Assembly (NCBI RefSeq): GCF_032854445.1
Contig: NC_088298.1
Span: 4,772,160-4,836,159 of the forward strand
Reading direction: 5' to 3'
From: Liolophura sinensis
Taxonomy: Eukaryota; Mollusca; Polyplacophora; Chitonida; Chitonidae
Length of the DNA: 64,000 bases
The notes beneath the pieces were generated by a model, which did no database searches, had not been told where the DNA came from, and saw only the letters and a list, made by a program, of their open reading frames with translations. The position numbers and the translations under genes are program-made. Positions 57,499 through 64,000 of this stretch are shown one piece after another (positions within the stretch are counted from its first letter, which is position 1; every line of letters starts with the position of its first letter).

Positions 57499-59140
57499 GT
57501 AACTATTGAATTTTGCTGCCTGCATATTGGTGATAAAATTCCCCTTTTTTGTGTATTGCCGTTTTTGGTTTCTTGCTAGGACAGTATCATCTCAGCATGG
57601 ACATTTTAGAATAGCTCTTCCATTATTATTTACGATGCAAACAAAAAATAAAGCAATTTACAGAATGAAAGTTCATTATTCTTCAACCATTTTGAAAGAA
57701 ATTTTCATACACAAAGTTTTGATTAATGTAGATGAAAAGTTCAGCTGCCTCATGGAAGTAAATTTGACAGCTGTAATTGGAGTACAAACTGCGTGGTAAT
57801 GGTAAAATTGTTTGACAATAGTCTGTGCATAGTTCCATGTGGGAATTTGGATAACCAAAGTGGTTGAAGGATGAGAGTATGTTGACTTTGTTTATGTAAC
57901 TGAAATTAGATCGCTTGCTTATCAGCATGGTTCTAATTTAGTCTCGAATTGCATCCAGGTTCATAGGATGTGCAAAAAAAAAAATTGAATTTGAAAATTG
58001 TTTTGAAAACTTTCTGTATGAATTTTGAGTAGTGAAGAAAAATGGTGATATTGGATTTTTTTCACCCGCAAGAGAAGCAACTCTTACTACCAGTGGGAGC
58101 TAGCAGAAAATTTTCTGATGTGAAATGCATTACTAATGAAGATATAATACTTGACATCTGCCATTTGGATGGTTTTGAAATTTCATGACAATTTCTCAAG
58201 CATGTTATATTAATGTACGTTTCAAGAATAATTTTTAGTCAGTGAAACGTAAGATGTATTTCTCTGTCTGTATAATTATATTTAGGACCCAGTGCACTAT
58301 GCCCAAAACTCTTGAGTAGCTTGTTTCTGATTGGGTAGTGAAATCACCGAATGAACTGGGGTATTGAGGCTGTATCAATAGATCAGAGTTCAGGTGTTTG
58401 TAAAGCAATTGGTCATTATGGGAGCTACATCGTGGTTGGTGAAAAGTACTTTGGAAAGTAATGGAATTAATTCTTGAATATGAAATAAAATGAACTCTTT
58501 CATGAATGATTTATGTTACAACCTTGTTGAAATCAAATTTTACATATATTTTCTTTTTGGGGCTAGGGGTGAGGGCAATTATGATTACATGTTTTTTTTT
58601 CTTTGTGTTTCATTGATTTAAAGGGCTGTTTTAATTGTTGAAGTAATTAAATAATTGTTCAAAAGTTAAAGAATAACTTAGATTTAAGCCAGCTTTGAAA
58701 GACTGGTGTGATAATTTGTAAAACCATACTGAAAAAATTACTTTTGATTTATTAGGATTTGCACAATTGTTTTCAAATATTTCTATTCTTTAAACACAGA
58801 TCGTGTACAAACCTTCGTGACCACTTTGAATTTTGAACATTTGAAAGCATTTATTTTCAACTTTAAAATGTAAAAAGCATTGAGGTTGTGGAATGTTTTA
58901 ATTGACTGACCTGCAGTCTGGTTTAATGATTAATTAAAAAGTTTGTTTTCCATGAATTTTTTCTCTCGCCCTCGATCAGCTTCTTTAAGATTGCCTATTG
59001 TGCATATTACTTTCTGTTTGTATTTTTTTCCCTCTCTATTTTTAATGACAAAGACAACCTGAAATCTGTAGGTAGGTACATATATTCTATATGTGCCAGC
59101 TGAATATTTGTCTTTTCTCTCTCTCTGCCTCTCCCTGTAG
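57499..59140. other. intron sequence, no exon recognised
   Basis: AT-rich. Open frames near 57506-57799 lack features. Confidence 0.4.
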
Positions 59141-59175
59141 GGGAGTTTCATGTTGGAACTCTTTTGTCGTCAAAG
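59141..59175 (+). CDS. Putative SLC4 35-nt microexon
   Basis: Acceptor CTCTCTGCCTCTCCCTGTAG and donor CAAAG/GTAAAA bound 35 nt. Taken after the 24-nt exon it reads G-EFHVGTLLSSK and ends in phase 0. The next SLC4 exon would be beyond the window, so the phase cannot be tested on the right. Confidence 0.42.
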
Positions 59176-59394
59176 GTAAAAACAGTCCTACTGTGCCAAA
59201 TGACTTTTGAAAAATGTTAGGCAACCTTTGTTGACATTAATTTACTGATCACCTGTTTCTCCCTTTTCCACAGGCACAAATTACACCTCTTACCTTTAGG
59301 AACTTGTGAAGTTCACGCACGTTCTGATTCTCAATTTTCTCTATAATTCGACTAGTTTAAATTACTTTTTATGACACTTATGACGCCCATGTTA

Positions 59395-59530
59395 TAGTGA
59401 GTGTGATCAAAAATAGTTGCCTAACATTTTTAACAGGTCACATGATACAGTTGGACTTTTTCTACCTTTGTGGATAAAAGAGTTTGAACTGGAAACTCCC
59501 CTATTCTACCCATCTTGTTGGACTGTCTTC
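59395..59530 (+). repeat. Dispersed repeat family R4
   Basis: GTTGCCTAACATTTTTAACA, GGTCACATGATACAGTTGG and GAGTTTGAACTGG match 37530-37740. Confidence 0.55.
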
Positions 59531-60680
59531 ATCTTAAAAGTGACCTGTCATTAAATTGACATGTACATGTATATTTATATGAATTGCTTAGCAGTGGATG
59601 TTGCATGGTAAGTGTTGAGACTTTGGTGGTTTATAACATAACAGTTTGAGATATCTTGTTCTCATCAACACAGGACAGTACAGCCATACATGCATATATA
59701 ATACTCAGAAACATATGTTCAAGTTTAAATAATTGTGCATGACCTTGAAAATACACCTTGGGTGACCTTGAAAAATAATGCGTCAAGGTCATACAGATGA
59801 CAACTTCTTTTTATTCTGTTGCTGTGGAGATAGGCCTTGTATATAAATACCACCCATCATCAAGCACTTTAATGGTCATCAAGTAACATTGACTTAGCAA
59901 AGGAAAAGTCACAAACTTGTTTGTCATTTCACTTCACATGATTGACAACAAAAATTAGTATTACCAGTGGCTCTGGGATCTTAATGTTTAAAAATGCCTA
60001 TTCTGTATAGTTTTTGACCTGTTTTAGGTGAAAATGAAGTGTGACATCGCAGTTTGTTGTTTGAAATCACATGATCACAGTGATGTACGTTTTCCGTACA
60101 ACAGAAATTTTACAATTATAAAAATTAATATTAAAAATACTTAATGAAATATTTTCAAAAAGAATCCTTGCTAAATCCCATAAAATAAAAGTATAAGACT
60201 GTTGACAACAGTTTTTACTGAAAAGCGTACTGCAGTTGACCTTGCAAAAGAAAGAACAATAAAAATCTTGAAACTCAATAAATAAATTTTCAATGAACTT
60301 CAGTGTCAAAAAATAGGATGCACCTGTACCGGGACAGAAACTAGATTAAGGGGAGTTCTCAAGCCCTCATTAGTGTACCCCAATTGTTTTGTTTCTAACA
60401 TGCGGCAAGGTTTATCCCAGCAGCACTAGTGGACGATGTTTTGTCAGATTTTTTTGTAACCGAGGTGAAGAGATATTTCCCCAGAACCATGACGCGAACT
60501 TTTATAAGACATGTTTTCTCAATGACCTTGAAACTTGAAGCAAGGTTGTTCTGTGGAGCAAGCAGACACTGAAGAGGCCTAATTTCAGGTGTGTGTTTTT
60601 TTTGAACTCCTGTTTGAGGATTAATTGGCTTTGTAATGAACGATATTAATTGCTGTTTCACCTGACAAAGAATGGTGGTT
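59531..60680. other. intron sequence, no exon recognised
   Basis: AT-rich. Minus-strand frames at 60067-60309 and 60395-60661 lack features. Confidence 0.4.
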
Positions 60681-60693
60681 TAATCTGGGTAGG

Positions 60694-60874
60694 TCATGCT
60701 GGCTTCCTCTCCGGCCATACGTGGGAAGGTCTTTTCTGCAACCTGCGGATGGTCATGGGTTTCCCCCGGGCTCTGCCCGGTTTCCTTCCACCATAATGCT
60801 GGCCGCCGTCGAATAATAAGTGAAATATTCTTGAGTACGGCGTAAAATACCAATCAAATAAATAAATAAATAAA
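60694..60874 (+). mobile_element. SINE-A, 5'-truncated, with perfect 13-bp target duplication
   Basis: Starts at TCATGCTGGCTTCCTCTCCG, after the B box, and is complete to AATAAATAAATAAA. TAATCTGGGTAGG flanks it at 60681-60693 and 60875-60887. Low divergence. Confidence 0.93.
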
Positions 60875-60887
60875 TAATCTGGGTAGG

Positions 60888-62093
60888 CTTTAATCCATCC
60901 ATAGGCTTTACCTGCTATCCCATTGAATGATGACAGTCTTGTGTATGGCATTACCCAACAATCAACAGTCAGTCAATTGACTGATCAACCAATCAAATCC
61001 TTTTACTGTTACTGCAGTAAATTGTATCTGCTTTATTCTCTGTCATATCAGAAAAATGGTAATGAGTCTCCAAAGATTTTATTTTTGAGCTTGGACACTT
61101 GAGCTGATATTGGGATTTTTTTTAAGTTTGGCCTGGAAAAGCCTCGCAGTTTACAGAACTATAACCAGTCCTGTTAGGCATAATTATGCTGATATTCTTT
61201 TCTTTGAGAAAATTGTTTCTGTACATCTTTCAAATTGATTGCTACACTTCTTGTATAGGTGTAAGACCTCTACTTAAGGTTATTGCCGTATTTTAAAGCG
61301 TTTATAAGTGTATAATATTTATAGTATAGTATAGTAGTATATAATATAGTAGCCTGAAACATCCTTGAAAAAGCCTGAAGATTTAAAATCTTAGTGCTCT
61401 AGCCTACATATATAGGATGTCTCAATGGACATAGTGCAAAAGTCAGATTTTATGCAACACAAAAACCACTTTCCTCCTACCGTAATTCTAGTTACCATTG
61501 TGTAAGATGTGTGAAATATGCACAAAACACTGAGGAAATAAATAAATAAATTGTACTTCAATATAATTGTTTTGTATTTGTGATTGATTCTCACGTTTTT
61601 GCAAGACAGGGAATGAAGCGTATTCAGATGGCATTATTCCACAGACTGATAAAATTAGACTGTTTGTGAAGACCTGAAATTGACCAATCCAGTCACTGTA
61701 GTTCACAAAATCGGATTCAAAAGGTGCATAAATCACTCAGAAATGTTGTCCTTTAATCTGCAAAAAGGTTGCAGGATTAGGGTAGTCACTAAGACTAGCA
61801 GCTAGCAGTAAGATGAAATCTATTAATTAACCCGTTTATTGTTAACATCGTGATACAGATAGTAACTGATACCACACTAAGAGAGTGAATATGATGTGGT
61901 AAGCGATTTTCATGTTACTTGGTCAAATTCTTGATCCAAGGTCACAATTCCTAAACATACTAACTATACTGTCCTGATGTGTTCTGACGGACACACGTTT
62001 TGGATTACTTTCTAGTGGTAGTTCTTCCTAGAATGGGAATTAACGTAAATACATGCATACTTGAGTGTTTCAACGGACTCTGTGCTATTGTTT
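60888..62093. other. no exon recognised; repeat fragments
   Basis: 61472-61551 is a worn SINE-A tail (GAGGAAATAAATAAATAAAT). 61610-61745 is an R2 copy (ACTGTTTGTGAAGACCTGAA). Confidence 0.5.
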
Positions 62094-62524
62094 AAAGGAG
62101 AAGAAAACTTAAAAACATGACACTATAGGCTGAAAAGAGCACATTTTTTTTTCTGTCTGGTGGTGCCTGCTGCATAATTTTGCGATTTTTTCTTGCCATA
62201 CACGTAAAGCCTGAAAACGGCAAAGCTGGCATAAATTGCGCCCTCCATCTCTAACACCCTGTAATTTATGCTGAGGGTGTGTTGCCTACCTTTAAAACTG
62301 CCGGCTTGTTTGCGTAAACTCGGAACCTACGTCCAACATTCCGGTTTCCCGATCTAGACCAGTTCTTGCAAAGCAAAATGGAGTCGCCCACAGCGGTTTT
62401 TGGCATTGACTTTGTTTACAATTTGTCAACTTGAGGTACATATTAGAATTTTTTTATGGCATGCACCTGCAAGGAAAAGCATACTGTTTTCAGTGGTATT
62501 TGATTGATATTTAAATCTTCTGCT
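62094..62524 (-). mobile_element. Non-autonomous DNA-transposon-like element R3, copy 2
   Basis: Begins AAAGGAGAAGAAAACTTAAA and ends near GATATTTAAATCTTCTGC. Inverted relative to 36573-36975. Inner matches include GTGGTGCCTGCTGCATAATT and CTACGTCCAACATTCCGG. It is longer at both ends than copy 1. Confidence 0.65.
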
Positions 62525-63590
62525 TAACAGCATGTTGGAACATGCCCCATTTTTTAACTGCGCATTAAATCGCAGTTGTCTACACAGGCAGCATTAAGCA
62601 ATTGGATGAACCAATGCAATACTATGTCTGTGGAAACACAGCTTATTTGGCAGAGAAGTGGACAAGTATGGCGTTCGCGTCAATCTGGGTTTCATATTAG
62701 GGGCTAAATATTTGAGAGCTGTAGAAATCTGGTATCATGATTCATCTTTTCAATTCTGCTGGAAGATATTGTTTACAAAGCCAAGGTAGTCTGATACCAG
62801 TTGCTTCTTTGACCAAAAACAGAACAAAGCCTTTAAATGGGTATATAAGGTACAAAATCTGAAGATCTTCTGTTACAAAATGTGTATTATCTTCTGTTAC
62901 AAAATGGGTGTTTAAAGTACTGTATTTCACCTAAATTTTGTAATGTGGAACATTATCAAGCAAAATGTATCACTTTAAAGGTGCTAAACTTTGAGTGATG
63001 TACAATACATCAATGCAAATGGATGTTAAGTTACAACAACAACCTAACATTGACACCTTGGTGGAAAATTTAGAGAGCAGATTTGTGACTGTCTTCGTGA
63101 TTCATATTGTATAAGGAGGCAGAAGTGCATAAGGTTACTTGTGCTAAATTACGCTGGATGCCTTGATTACAACCACAACTACGTGTTATGGAGAGAGACT
63201 GAAATGGGATACTCATTGTCATGCTGTCTGTAGTCATGAGTGCTAATGATATGATAGCACCAGGGTTAAATGCGGGTCACTGAGAAGAGGTATGATGCAG
63301 GATACCAGTTCGTTAGTGGAGATTTAAGATCAAACTCGTTTGTCACTAAAGGTAAAATAAACCCTATACTGTATCGTGTGACTGGTCAGAAAGGGTAGAC
63401 AACTCTTCTTCAAAGTAACCTTATGTACTTTTACAGTTGCTGCATGATCAGCTCCTCTTGATCAGTTTTTGTGATGTTATGTTAAGTTGGCTTACAGCTA
63501 TACACATTCAGCGCCAGACTTTATCTGTTCCTGTACTATATGTCTCAGGACGTCAGTTGCAGTGTATTTCATGCAGTGCACACCACTTAC
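62525..63590. other. no exon recognised
   Basis: A short direct repeat ATCTTCTGTTACAAAATG occurs twice (62866 and 62889). No SLC4 core exon was found before the window ends. Confidence 0.4.
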
Positions 63591-63595
63591 AGAAG

Positions 63596-63836
63596 GTGGC
63601 TGAGGTGCTTAGTGTGCCAGCGCAGTGCAATGACCCAGGAGCCTCTCACCAGTGCTGTAGCTATGGGTTGAATTACAGTTTATCCTGGCTGCCTTTCCAG
63701 CAACGTGGATGGTCGTGAGTTACCTCCTGGGCTCTGTCAGGTTTCCTCCCACCATAATGCTGGCTGCTTTCGTATGAGCGAATTATTCTTGAGTATGGTG
63801 TAAAACACAAGTCAAATAAACAAATAAGTAATATAT
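63596..63836 (+). mobile_element. SINE-A, full length, with 9-bp target duplication
   Basis: GTGGCTGAGGTGCTTAGTGT head, AGGAGCCTCTCACCAGTGCT, CCCACCATAATGCTGGCTGC and CAAATAAACAAATAAG. AGAAGGTGG occurs at 63591-63599 and 63837-63845. The body is shortened before GTGGATGGTCGTGAG. Confidence 0.85.
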
Positions 63837-64000
63837 AGAAGGTGGTAAGCCAATGTGTCCGTCAAAAACAGATTCTTCCAGAGGATAGAGCATTGTAGTT
63901 ATGATTATTAAGGTATTCACAGTGAATTGGCGTTAAGAGTCCATTTTACCTATAAGCTTGCTTTTATCACATTTTTTTTCTCCTCATGATGGCGTGATTG

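Noticed and set aside
59270-59330. Exon after the acceptor CTCCCTTTTCCACAG near 59273
   Set aside because: The acceptor is good, but no donor follows within a sensible distance and the frames hold stops or no SLC4-like sequence.
3200-63650. B-box motifs as functional tRNA genes
   Set aside because: None folds as a complete tRNA with a normal acceptor stem and anticodon arm; they sit in SINE heads or tandem units.

Overview
This window is animal nuclear DNA, most likely from a mollusc or another lophotrochozoan invertebrate (an inference). It is AT-rich and has introns with GT-AG borders. It is crowded with tandem repeats and tRNA-headed SINEs ending in (AATA)n or (CACT)n. I see no bacterial-style operons, no rRNA and no intact tRNA gene. 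Only a few percent of the window is convincingly coding.

Three host loci can be supported. (1) 2044-2984 (+) is an alpha-1,2-fucosyltransferase of glycosyltransferase family 11, read as one large terminal exon after an acceptor at 2043. (2) 15565-15983 (+) holds three phase-matched terminal exons (91, 44 and 143 nt) of a Cys/His-rich protein ending in a CCCH-type zinc finger, with an AATAAA about 145 nt past the stop. (3) The 5' part of an SLC4-family bicarbonate transporter gene begins at 45152 and runs off the right edge (+): a leader exon with a short upstream ORF and the start codon at 45257, a second exon at 51066-51194 encoding the His/Arg-rich N-terminal segment of Na+-coupled bicarbonate transporters, and two possible microexons at 57475-57498 and 59141-59175. 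The transporter core would lie beyond 64000.

Layout: 1-1.6 kb minisatellites; 2-3 kb fucosyltransferase; 3.1-8 kb SINEs and a satellite split by a decayed, internally deleted Ty3/gypsy-type LTR retrotransposon (3971-7576, 178-bp LTRs, minus strand); 8-15 kb intergenic DNA with hairpin (MITE-like) elements and SINEs; 15.5-16.1 kb zinc-finger exons; 16.1-45 kb gene-poor DNA with SINEs and large tandem arrays (61-bp, 59-bp, about 180-bp and 44-bp units); 45-64 kb SLC4 introns, which carry 24-bp, 36-bp and 38-bp arrays.

The most useful unexpected observations are: the two spliced genes, assembled from short exons by splice phase; a 3' module of about 50 bp shared by SINE groups that end in different simple repeats; a 5'-truncated SINE with a perfect 13-bp target duplication; higher-order structure in the 44-bp and 36-bp satellites; a perfect CCAAT-containing palindrome in SLC4 intron 1; and four unclassified dispersed repeat families. 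All family names come from motifs read by eye; no database search was possible.
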